DNA of 33,781 bases from assembly GCA_964539785.1 (NCBI GenBank), contig CAZIJQ010000026.1, positions 1 through 33,781 on the forward strand. Direction: 5' to 3'. Positions 24,158 to 31,796 of this stretch are shown here, piece by piece. The notes under the pieces are model-generated. The model worked only from the letters and a program-made list of their open reading frames with translations. It was not told the origin of the DNA and searched no databases. The position numbers and the translations under genes are program-made. This DNA comes from JABMPO01 sp964539785. Its GTDB lineage: Bacteria; Fidelibacterota; Marinisomatia; Marinisomatales; TCS56. Position 1 is the first letter of the stretch; every line of letters begins with the position of its first letter.

Positions 24158-24622
24158 TTATTTCTGATATATTTTAAATATGTGCGCTTTTAAATCTTCC
24201 ATGGAAGAATAAATTTGCGAAGCACAGGCGAGAATCCAACCACTGACATTTTCCAAAGGTATTTCACAAACCATGTATACCGGTTTGCTGTGATAATAAG
24301 CCATTGTAACCTCTCCGTGGGTTCCACCGCCGCGCTGGGCAGCTTCATTCCATAGACAGATCACATAATCACAGGTATTAATCACGGCATTAATATCCTG
24401 ATCAACAAACTGACGAATATAATTGCGGTAGCGTTCTATGTCGGTTTTTTTCCAATTGCGATAATCACCGGCTACTTCCTTCCCCACCAGTTTCTCGGTT
24501 TCGCTCACTGGATTAAAAAAACCGTGCCCCAATTCCTGATCCAGCCATAATTCAATTTCAGCACGCCAGGATTTCCCTTCATCGGGTTCATATTCCATGG
24601 CGCCGGATAAATAAGCCTTCAT
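24158..24622 (-). CDS. Nucleoside 2-deoxyribosyltransferase-like protein
   Basis: This 154-residue cytosolic protein begins KAYLSGAMEY, the first strand and phosphate-like loop of the nucleoside deoxyribosyltransferase fold. DYVICLWNEAAQRGGGTHGEVTMAYYH (part shown, about 86-112) has the family pattern in which the Glu of G-T-x-x-E-x-x-x-A is the nucleophile. True enzymes swap bases on 2'-deoxynucleosides; shorter relatives of this kind are poorly defined, and some cut nucleotide N-glycosidic bonds. Its ATG overlaps the TGA of the permease gene (ATGA at 24619-24622), tying it to the ABC exporter. That pairing is unusual and its meaning is unknown. Confidence 0.75.
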   Translation of the reverse strand: MKAYLSGAMEYEPDEGKSWRAEIELWLDQELGHGFFNPVSETEKLVGKEVAGDYRNWKKTDIERYRNYIRQFVDQDINAVINTCDYVICLWNEAAQRGGGTHGEVTMAYYHSKPVYMVCEIPLENVSGWILACASQIYSSMEDLKAHIFKIYQK

Positions 24623-25368
24623 TGTTTGGATTTATATTTAAACAATAGGCCGTTCAGTCCAAACCAAGCAGCCGCAATCAGTAAAGGATAAATTAGTGAG
24701 AACCAGTCAAGTCGCTGGAAAAATAGTAATGATCGTAACCCACGCATCAGTGCACTGGTCGGCAAATTGGCAAATATTGATCCCAAGGATGATGGATAAA
24801 ATTCAAATTCAACCAGAATCCCCGATCCGAATAGTACGAACATTAAAAATGTTAAAACGGTAAACATATACATAGTCACACGATCGGTTACCAATCCGAT
24901 AGTTATGAAAGCATTGGCGATTACACCATTATACAGGACGACATAGAACAAGATTATCAGATACTGATACCAAACCAGCGGATTGGGCATAAGAATTATT
25001 AATACCGCCATGCCAATAAAAACAAAAGATAATGACTCAATAATTGCCGTTAATGCTATCCCGAAAACAATCTCTATTTTAGTCACTGGCGCCAGGGTAA
25101 TCGGCTGCAAAATATGACGGTGAATCCGTAAGTCAAAAAAGTCGCGATACAGGAGTGGAAACAAGCCAATTGTGGCAATTATCATAATCAGACCCGGGAA
25201 TGCCCAATGTTCATACGGTATTTCATCGATCGAATGAACAATAACATTATTCAACACCGAAACTATAGTTGTATAGAGAATAATTGGTATTATTAAGGCT
25301 GAGGAAATTGTGGTGAGTATGCGGTTTTGCGTCAACCACCAGCGGCGTTTCAAGAAGGCGGAGATCAT
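24619..25368 (-). CDS. ABC-2-type transporter permease
   Basis: This 249-residue membrane protein has six predicted helices (~18-38, 50-70, 103-127, 133-155, 164-186, 221-243), typical of ABC-2/CcmB-like exporter permeases. The cytoplasmic segment RIHRHILQPITLAPVTKIEI (77-96) lies where coupling helices occur. It pairs with the ATPase encoded just upstream; the two genes overlap by ATGA at 25365-25368, and a deoxyribosyltransferase-like gene overlaps its end. Substrates of this class include lipids, polysaccharides and drugs; none can be named here. Confidence 0.88.
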   Translation of the reverse strand: MISAFLKRRWWLTQNRILTTISSALIIPIILYTTIVSVLNNVIVHSIDEIPYEHWAFPGLIMIIATIGLFPLLYRDFFDLRIHRHILQPITLAPVTKIEIVFGIALTAIIESLSFVFIGMAVLIILMPNPLVWYQYLIILFYVVLYNGVIANAFITIGLVTDRVTMYMFTVLTFLMFVLFGSGILVEFEFYPSSLGSIFANLPTSALMRGLRSLLFFQRLDWFSLIYPLLIAAAWFGLNGLLFKYKSKQ

Positions 25369-26291
25369 TCCAGACCCTTTCGAGCGTAATTAGAGTCCAT
25401 CAAATCATTTAAACCAAGCGTATCAACAGTAAAGTCCAATAGCACTGCGTCGGTGGCTTTTTTCAAGACATGAAAAAATGCGCGCCGTGATCGACCATAA
25501 AAATGAAATGTATTACCGACCTGGCTGGGATTTACCACCGTTGATACATTAGCTAATTTATGATACAAGTCATCATCTAATTTTTCAAATTCAATATGAA
25601 ACTGATGATAATTATTGGTCGTTGCCAGTAATTTTTCCAGGGTGCCATCCAGCGCCATATGCCCATGATGTAAAACTAGAATGCGGTCATTGGCCAATTC
25701 GACTTCCCGAAGATTCTGGCTGGCATAAATATTAGTGCGTTCTCCATGCATTTCCATCAGCAACTCCCACACCATTCGACACCCATCGGCATCCATGAAT
25801 GCGGTTGGCTCATCAATTATCAGGATTTGCGGTTCTTGCACCAGTGCTCTCACAATCAACGCTCGCTTCTGGATACCTAGTGACATTTCACATGCGCTCT
25901 CTGCCAGGAAATCAGAAATACCCAGACGTTCGCTGTAACCGCTAATTCTGTGATCCAGTTTATCGGCTGGTATTTTGTGCAACAGGCCAATAAAACGAAT
26001 ATTTTGTTCGATTGTAAGCCAGGGATCAAAATCAGGCTCGTGAGGTACATAGGCAATTATCCGGCTAGTTTCTGCGCGGCGTTTAACCATATCCAATCCA
26101 TGGACATAAACATTGCCATAATCAGGTTTTTCAAAACCCGCCAGAACCCGTAACAATGTAGATTTACCCGAGTCGTTGTCACCAATGATTGCGACCAATG
26201 ATCCGCGCTCTACTCCAAATGACATCCCTGCCAGAATTGTGCGGTCACCAGCCAGTTTTCCGACTTTTTTAAGAGTTACACTTGCTTCCAT
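25365..26291 (-). CDS. ABC transporter ATP-binding protein with altered Q- and H-loops
   Basis: This 308-residue ATPase has Walker A GDNDSGKS (37-44), Walker B ILIIDE (156-161) with the catalytic E161, and a D-loop Asp at D167. Three conserved sites are unusual. The Q-loop position reads VPHEP with H84 instead of Gln, the signature reads MSLGIQ (136-141) instead of LSGGQ, and the H-loop reads ASQNL with Q192 instead of His. Gln and His are thus exchanged between the two loops. Residues ~225-308 form an extra C-terminal domain. Weak ribosome site at the ATG. It is the first gene of a three-gene overlapping operon with the permease and the deoxyribosyltransferase-like gene, 90 bases downstream of polA. 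Confidence 0.9.
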   Translation of the reverse strand: MEASVTLKKVGKLAGDRTILAGMSFGVERGSLVAIIGDNDSGKSTLLRVLAGFEKPDYGNVYVHGLDMVKRRAETSRIIAYVPHEPDFDPWLTIEQNIRFIGLLHKIPADKLDHRISGYSERLGISDFLAESACEMSLGIQKRALIVRALVQEPQILIIDEPTAFMDADGCRMVWELLMEMHGERTNIYASQNLREVELANDRILVLHHGHMALDGTLEKLLATTNNYHQFHIEFEKLDDDLYHKLANVSTVVNPSQVGNTFHFYGRSRRAFFHVLKKATDAVLLDFTVDTLGLNDLMDSNYARKGLE

Positions 26292-26381
26292 ATATTATTA
26301 TCTGAAATAATTGATTAATGATTATGGTACTTTGAATTCAAGCTCAGCTCCGATTTGGAAAATCAAGCACTCACTGCCTGG

Positions 26382-29096
26382 TTAATGAGCCTCAAACCAG
26401 TTGTCGCCCACCCCGCAATCTACAACGATTGGTACATCCAACGGCAGGGCATTTTCCATTTCACTGCTAACAATTTTTGCAAGGTCTTCCAGTTCTTCCG
26501 GCGGCGTTTCGAACAATAATTCATCATGGACCTGCAGAAGCATTTTGGCTTTCATTCCTCGTTCCAAAAGCTGTACGTCAATGTTGATCATCGCTAATTT
26601 GATCATCTCAGCAGCAGTACCTTGAATCGGCATATTGATTGCCATCCGTTCGGCTGCTTCGCGCCGCATGCGATTATCACTATCGGCTTCCCAGACGGGA
26701 CGACGGCGTCCCATAATTGTTTCCACATATTTCTCACTCCGAGCTTGTTCGAGGGTACGATCGATATAATTCCGGATACCGGAGTAGCGCTGGAAATAAC
26801 GATCAATGAACGCCTGTGCCTCCGCCCGTGGCACACCGAGTTCCTGACTCATTCTGAATGAACCAGCGCCGTACATTATTCCAAAATTGACAATTTTGGC
26901 AGTACGCCGCATCTCCGGTAACACATCCTCAATGGGCACGTTAAATACCAGACTGGCTGTCCGGGCATGGATGTCTTCATTATTCTTGAAAGCTTCCGCC
27001 AATTCCGGATCGCCACTCAAGTGGGCCATAATTCGCAGTTCTATTTGCGAGTAATCCGCAGCCAGAATTTTCCAACCGGGCTGTTCGGCTCGAAAGGCTT
27101 TGCGGATTTCTCGGCCCTCTTCACGTCGGATGGGAATATTCTGGAAATTGGGGTTGGTACTGGATAACCTGCCGGTTGCAGCAATGGTTTGATTGAAAGT
27201 GGTGTGAATCCGGCCGGTTTCAGGATGGATCAATTCAACCAGGGCATCGAGATAAGTGGATTTAATTTTGTTTAGTTTACGATATTCAAGCATCAGCCCT
27301 GGTAATGGGTGCTCATTCTTCAAAACTTCCAGAACATTTTCAGCAGTAGATCGTTTTTTTACGGGCTTCAAATTCAGTATATCAAATAATATCTGAGCCA
27401 ATTGCTGAGTCGAATTAATATTGAATTCGGTTCCGGCAACATTGTGGATATTGCGGGTTAAATCAAAGAGGCGTTTGCCAAAGTCAGTTGACATCTGTTC
27501 CAGAATCGAGCGGTCGACAAATACACCTTTATGCTCCATTCTGGTTAGCACCGGCAATAATGGTATTTCAATTCGATTGAAATAATCCCAGAGTTTTGCA
27601 TTCCGTAGTTCTTTTTCAAAAATTGTTGTCAACTGCCAGGCGATATCAGCATCCTCTGCAGCATACCGGCTTGCTTGAGAAAGATCGACTTGATCAAAAG
27701 TAATTTGATTTCTGCCGCTGCCGATCAAATCAGTAATTGGAATCATAGTATAATTCAAGTAATCCAAACTCAAATTGTCCAATTTATAGGAACGCAACTC
27801 AGGTTTGATCAAATGGGCGGCGATCATGGTATCAAAAACAATTCCCTGGACATCGATCCCATTACGTAGCAGAATCAGGCAATCATATTTAATATTTTGA
27901 CCGGTTTTCTTAATAGTTGGGTCTTCCAGGATTGGTCTGATTTTCTCTAACACTGTATTCAGGTCATCATCGCCAAAATTATTGCTGACTTTATTGAGAT
28001 AATTAATTGGAATATAATAACCAGCATCGACCTCGAAGGAAAAACTGACACCAACTATGGCCGCCCGCATGGGGTCAACCGAGGTAGTTTCAAGATCAAT
28101 CGATAATATTTTATCCGCGGGAATACTGGCGATAAAATTGTCAAGATCTTCATTATCAAGCAATTGATGGTATGACTTAACTGTTTCCGGGACAGGTTCC
28201 TTTCCGCGAAATGAATCCAGTTGTCGGTTAAAACCGGTAAACTCAAGCAATCGAAATAAGTCTTCAACTGCGTCAAAATCAAATTCTTTTCGTTTCAATT
28301 CCGGGATGGTTACTGCCAGCGACATGTTCACATCGATAGTGACCAGCTCACGGCTTAACAAAGCTTCTTTTTTGTACTCCAGCAAGCCGTTTCGCACGCG
28401 TTTATTTGTGACCAGTTCGGCATTTTTCAAGGCATTATCCAGTGATCCAAACTGTTGAATGAGCTTAACCGCCGATTTTTCCCCAACACCGCGCACTCCG
28501 GGAACATTATCAGAGGAATCACCCATTAATCCTAACAGGTCGATAATTTTGTCCGGCGGAACGCCCCATTTTTCTTCAACTCCTGCTCGATTATAAATCA
28601 TTACCTCTTGTGATCGACGAAGGGTAGTATATAAAAATACCTGGTCATTTACGAGTTGCATGAAGTCTTTATCGCCGCTGACAATATAAGAATCCATGCC
28701 AAATTCAGGAGCCTGGGTTACCAGTGTACCAATAATATCATCGGCTTCGAAACCCGGTTGAGCTACTGATACAATATTCATGGCCTCCAACAATTTCCAC
28801 AAGTGCGGTAATTGCTCAACCAATTCGTCCGGCATTTTTTCCCGAGTGGCTTTATACTCCGGGTAACGCTCATGACGAAAAGTCTTTTCCTTGGAATCAA
28901 ACACAGCCACCAGATAATCCGGTTTTTCGGCTTTCAATAATCGGAATACTTGATTAATAAATCCAAAAAGTGCGCTGGTGTTTAGTCCATAGCTGGTTAT
29001 AAGCGGATTGCGGATAAAGGCGAAATGCGCCCGGTACAACATGGCGTAGCCATCGATTAAAAATATTTTCTGTCGATCAGATTTTCGGTTAGTCAT
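26382..29096 (-). CDS. polA: DNA polymerase I
   Basis: This 904-residue family A polymerase is for gap filling and RNA primer removal. The N-terminal ~300 residues are the 5'-3' exonuclease (FLIDGYAMLYRAHFA; GVRGVGEKSA helix-hairpin-helix). The 3'-5' exonuclease domain keeps its acidic residues (SIDLETTS, KYDCLIL, AEDADIAWQL), so proofreading is probably active, unlike in Taq. Polymerase motifs are D681 in AADYSQIE, the O-helix R730, K734, F738 and Y742 in KIVNFGIMYG, and H857-D858-E859 in QVHDELL; all stand 24 residues before their E. coli counterparts. The Phe at 738 predicts discrimination against dideoxynucleotides. The ATG lacks a clear ribosome site. It is a single gene, 90 bases before the ABC operon. 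Confidence 0.98.
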   Translation of the reverse strand: MTNRKSDRQKIFLIDGYAMLYRAHFAFIRNPLITSYGLNTSALFGFINQVFRLLKAEKPDYLVAVFDSKEKTFRHERYPEYKATREKMPDELVEQLPHLWKLLEAMNIVSVAQPGFEADDIIGTLVTQAPEFGMDSYIVSGDKDFMQLVNDQVFLYTTLRRSQEVMIYNRAGVEEKWGVPPDKIIDLLGLMGDSSDNVPGVRGVGEKSAVKLIQQFGSLDNALKNAELVTNKRVRNGLLEYKKEALLSRELVTIDVNMSLAVTIPELKRKEFDFDAVEDLFRLLEFTGFNRQLDSFRGKEPVPETVKSYHQLLDNEDLDNFIASIPADKILSIDLETTSVDPMRAAIVGVSFSFEVDAGYYIPINYLNKVSNNFGDDDLNTVLEKIRPILEDPTIKKTGQNIKYDCLILLRNGIDVQGIVFDTMIAAHLIKPELRSYKLDNLSLDYLNYTMIPITDLIGSGRNQITFDQVDLSQASRYAAEDADIAWQLTTIFEKELRNAKLWDYFNRIEIPLLPVLTRMEHKGVFVDRSILEQMSTDFGKRLFDLTRNIHNVAGTEFNINSTQQLAQILFDILNLKPVKKRSTAENVLEVLKNEHPLPGLMLEYRKLNKIKSTYLDALVELIHPETGRIHTTFNQTIAATGRLSSTNPNFQNIPIRREEGREIRKAFRAEQPGWKILAADYSQIELRIMAHLSGDPELAEAFKNNEDIHARTASLVFNVPIEDVLPEMRRTAKIVNFGIMYGAGSFRMSQELGVPRAEAQAFIDRYFQRYSGIRNYIDRTLEQARSEKYVETIMGRRRPVWEADSDNRMRREAAERMAINMPIQGTAAEMIKLAMINIDVQLLERGMKAKMLLQVHDELLFETPPEELEDLAKIVSSEMENALPLDVPIVVDCGVGDNWFEAH

Positions 29097-29425
29097 GGCC
29101 GCAAAATTACGCCGACCTAATTTTAAGCCAAACCCCTATTTAATCAAGCAGCCTAACCTCAAGTGATCATAGTTATAATCAATCACTTACTAATTATTCC
29201 AGCATATTATTTAATCAGTTATAATGAATTCCAAAATCATATTTTAAATCAATGAGTTAATGATGCAATCTGAATGTTGGTCTACGGAGTAAAAATGCTT
29301 CAGAACGAATTTGAATATTGACAATATTAAAAGGGGTAATTTCCCTTTTAACTTAATTTATAGCATCTATTGCTTATTCCTTGATTTCATTGTAGGTTAG
29401 ATTATACGATAACCAAGGATGTGGC
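29097..29425. other. Intergenic region between divergent polA and the MBL-fold gene
   Basis: This 329-base AT-rich region must hold the promoters of both divergent genes, but I could not place them with confidence. TTGACA occurs at 29318-29323 without a good -10 at the right distance. It also contains an 8-codon ORF with a GGAG site (29295-29321) followed by a 9-bp hairpin (29327-29351), listed separately. Confidence 0.5.
29295..29351 (+). promoter_or_regulatory. Possible leader peptide and hairpin upstream of the MBL-fold gene
   Basis: ATG at 29295 follows CGGAG by five bases and opens an 8-codon frame (MLQNEFEY) ending in TGA at 29319-29321. Six bases later TTAAAAGGG (29327-29335) pairs with CCCTTTTAA (29343-29351). 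A short translated ORF followed directly by a stem resembles an attenuation leader for the gene at 29426. There is no U-run after the stem and no codon bias pointing to one amino acid, so this is only a weak suggestion. Confidence 0.2.
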
Positions 29426-30250
29426 ATGAAAATTACATTTTATGGAACACGGGGGTCCATTCCGGTACCGGAACCGGATTATGTCGAATTCGGTGGCAAT
29501 ACAGCCTGTATTCTACTGACCTTCAATACCGGACGAATTGCGGTTATTGATGCTGGCACCGGCATCCGAAAGTTGGGTAATGACATTATCAAACAGGGGC
29601 ACGAACAATTCGATGATATTGTTTTAGGACTCTCACATACACATTGGGATCATATCCAGGGCTTCCCATTTTTCAAACCAGCTTACGATAACCGCCGCCA
29701 TTTCACCATTTCGATTGGTGGACGGGATCATGCCAATGCAAGCTTGGAATCAATCTTTGCGGCTCAAATGGATCAAGAATATTTCCCAATTCCGCTGCAT
29801 GGAATGGGTGCCCGGTTTGACTTTTGGCAACCTGATCCCAATACCATAAATGATCTGCGAGGTATCAAACTGAAAGCAACGGAGCTGAATCATCCTGGCG
29901 AAGCTTTTGGCTATCGAATTGAGGAAGATGGTAAATCAGTTGTCTATTGCACTGATGTTGAACATGGTCACGAAATTGACCCGCGAGTAGTCGAACTGGC
30001 TTTTGAATGTGATCTGTTGATTCATGATGCTCAGTATACTCCCGCCGAATTGATCGATAGAAAAGGTTGGGGACACAGCAGTTGGGAACAAGCTGCTGAA
30101 GTAGCTGATTTAGCCAAGGTCGAAAGGCTGGTTCTGTTTCATCACGATCCGGAGCATAATGATGCTTTCCTGAAAGCGATCGAAAAGGATTGTCAGTCGG
30201 TTTTCAGAAATACCGTATCTGCGCGGGAAGGTATGGCAATCGATTTATAA
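29426..30250 (+). CDS. MBL-fold metallo-hydrolase (RNase Z/PhnP/phosphodiesterase-like)
   Basis: This 274-residue cytosolic protein of the metallo-beta-lactamase superfamily has the zinc motif H71-T-H73-W-D75-H76, with H156 in LNHPGEAFG, D177 in YCTDVEHG and H239/H240 in LFHHDP as further ligands. The start MKITFYGTRGSIPVP and the DAQYTPAE...GWGHSSW segment are typical of a common stand-alone group often annotated only as MBL-fold hydrolase and related to phosphodiesterases. Substrates may be cyclic nucleotides or phosphodiesters; not proven. AAGGATG precedes the ATG. The next ORF begins 100 bases downstream on the same strand. Confidence 0.92.
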   Translation: MKITFYGTRGSIPVPEPDYVEFGGNTACILLTFNTGRIAVIDAGTGIRKLGNDIIKQGHEQFDDIVLGLSHTHWDHIQGFPFFKPAYDNRRHFTISIGGRDHANASLESIFAAQMDQEYFPIPLHGMGARFDFWQPDPNTINDLRGIKLKATELNHPGEAFGYRIEEDGKSVVYCTDVEHGHEIDPRVVELAFECDLLIHDAQYTPAELIDRKGWGHSSWEQAAEVADLAKVERLVLFHHDPEHNDAFLKAIEKDCQSVFRNTVSAREGMAIDL

Positions 30251-30350
30251 CGGGTGTTTTTCCAGTCATAATAATCTGTAACTGGTTTTAATTCTCTAAA
30301 ATGACAACCATTTCCTCACCATTGTGTCATAACTGGAAAAGGAGTCAACA

Positions 30351-30422
30351 ATGAAAAAATTATTCGAAATTTTGATACCGATCGTCATGATAGCTTTTGC
30401 TTTCAGTCCATTTATTTTTTAG
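30351..30422 (+). CDS. 23-residue hydrophobic micro-ORF
   Basis: ATG at 30351 follows AAGGAG by six bases, one of the best ribosome sites in the window. The frame encodes MKKLFEILIPIVMIAFAFSPFIF (first residues MKKLFEILIPIVMIAF, then AFSPFIF) and stops with TAG at 30420-30422. It has two Lys at the N-terminus and then one uninterrupted hydrophobic stretch, so it is either a single-pass membrane microprotein, a leader for the secreted repeat protein at 30495, or the signal-peptide remnant of a decayed gene. No length or composition test can separate these from one sequence. Confidence 0.45.
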   Translation: MKKLFEILIPIVMIAFAFSPFIF

Positions 30423-30494
30423 CAATTGAGAAGCAAATAATTCGCGATATCCAAAACAATGTTAAATTCATCAATAAAATAAGAGGATAATACC

Positions 30495-31712
30495 ATGTGG
30501 CGCAAAATCCCGGTACTTCTGCTGGCAATTATTATCAGTGCCGTATCACAAGCCGAAATAATCGAAAAAGAATTTGTAGTTGAGCCCAATCAAACTCTAT
30601 ATGTTGATACTGAAGTGGGCGGCGATCTGGCTGTAACAGGCTGGGATAAGGAGAGCGTGCTGGTTACCACAACTTTCAAGGGCAGCGCTTGCGATGATCT
30701 CGATTTGGACATCAGTCTACGTTCCGGTGATGTTTATGTTAACGCCAACTGCGATCATCGTAACTGGGGCTCCGACTGCGACATAGAGTTTAAGATTATG
30801 GTTCCCGACCACTTTAACCTCGACCTGGAGTCAAAGGGTGGTGATTTTACGATTATTAATGTAACTGGCAGACTCGAGGGCGAGACCATGGGCGGCGATA
30901 TGGAATTTGTCCGGCTTAATGGATATATGCATTTCGTTACAATGGGTGGCGAGATCGACCTGCGCAATTCAAATGTAGATGGTTTGGTAAAAACCATGGG
31001 TGGATCGGTCACAATCCGTGATGTTGTAGGGGATATTAAAGGAAAAACTATGGGCGGCAATGTCTATTATAAAAACGTTACCTCCAAAGATGAAGGCACC
31101 CTGGAAACATCAACCATGGGCGGCAATATTGATATTCATTCCAAAAATCAATCTGTCAAAGCCTCCACTATGGGTGGCAATATCAATGCCAGCGGTACTG
31201 AAGTAAACGTCTCCACCATGGGTGGTGATATTGATGTCAAAGATGCATCGCTCGGTGCAAAAGTGCATACCATGGGTGGTGATATATATGTAAAATCCGC
31301 AAATATTTTTGTAAATGCCAAAACCATGGGCGGTGATATCGATATAGACGCCATAGATGGCTGGATTAAAGCCATCACCATGGGTGGCGATATCAAAGTA
31401 CAAATGATTGGTGATCCGAAATCAGGCGAACGGCATGTCCAGTTAACATCGTTTGGGGGTGATGTCGATTTGAGAATCCCGGATGGTCTTGACATGGAAT
31501 TTGATATCGAATTGATTTACACTAAAAATCATCGCCGGAAATATTCAATCACCAGTGATTATAATATCAAATTGGAAGAATCCGATGAATGGGAAAAATC
31601 ATTTTTCCGTGAACCTCGGAAAGTAATATATGGTACCGGTACGGTTGGTGATGGTACACATTTAATTAAAATTAAGACGACTAACGGAAATATATTTATC
31701 CACAAAAGTTGA
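30495..31712 (+). CDS. Secreted TMGG-repeat protein, DUF4097-like beta-solenoid
   Basis: This 405-residue protein has a signal peptide (~1-20). After an N-terminal beta region (21-112), the motif T-M-G-G-(D/N/E/S) occurs at residues 131, 149, 167, 185, 207, 225, 241, 259, 277 and 295, mostly exactly 18 residues apart, with related SKGG at 113 and SFGG at 319. Each unit has the form TMGGDIxVxxxxxxVxAx, suggesting one turn of a right-handed beta-helix per 18 residues. Residues ~330-405 form a beta-rich cap. It resembles DUF4097/adhesin-like repeat proteins of unknown role. AGAGGA precedes the ATG. It follows the micro-ORF by 72 bases and ends before a strong terminator. Envelope location is inferred; function unknown. 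Confidence 0.88.
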   Translation: MWRKIPVLLLAIIISAVSQAEIIEKEFVVEPNQTLYVDTEVGGDLAVTGWDKESVLVTTTFKGSACDDLDLDISLRSGDVYVNANCDHRNWGSDCDIEFKIMVPDHFNLDLESKGGDFTIINVTGRLEGETMGGDMEFVRLNGYMHFVTMGGEIDLRNSNVDGLVKTMGGSVTIRDVVGDIKGKTMGGNVYYKNVTSKDEGTLETSTMGGNIDIHSKNQSVKASTMGGNINASGTEVNVSTMGGDIDVKDASLGAKVHTMGGDIYVKSANIFVNAKTMGGDIDIDAIDGWIKAITMGGDIKVQMIGDPKSGERHVQLTSFGGDVDLRIPDGLDMEFDIELIYTKNHRRKYSITSDYNIKLEESDEWEKSFFREPRKVIYGTGTVGDGTHLIKIKTTNGNIFIHKS

Positions 31713-31742
31713 TCTGCAAATCACTCTAAGATTATCTAAAAT

Positions 31743-31776
31743 AAAAAACCCCGAATAATATTATTCGGGGTTTTTT
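31743..31776. terminator. Perfect-palindrome bidirectional terminator
   Basis: The arms AAAAAACCCCGAATAAT (31743-31759) and its exact reverse complement (31760-31776) form a 34-base perfect palindrome: a GC core flanked by an A-run and a T-run. It lies between the convergent TMGG gene (+, ends 31712) and the peptidase gene (-, ends 31797) and can terminate both. Confidence 0.95.
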
Positions 31777-31796
31777 GTAAGTCAAATCGCTCTGGG

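Noticed and set aside
29318..29346. Sigma-70 promoter with TTGACA at 29318
   Set aside because: No acceptable -10 box occurs 16-18 bases downstream; the position would fall in TTCCCT.
30880..31400. Regular 54-base DNA repeat considered as a CRISPR-like or minisatellite array
   Set aside because: The repeat is in frame, conserved at the amino-acid level (TMGG) and varied at other codon positions; it is a protein repeat.
30755..31495. Minus-strand ORFs with ITTHG or SPPMV repeats opposite the TMGG gene
   Set aside because: Their periodicity is the mirror of the 54-base repeat of the plus-strand gene, which has the signal peptide and ribosome site.
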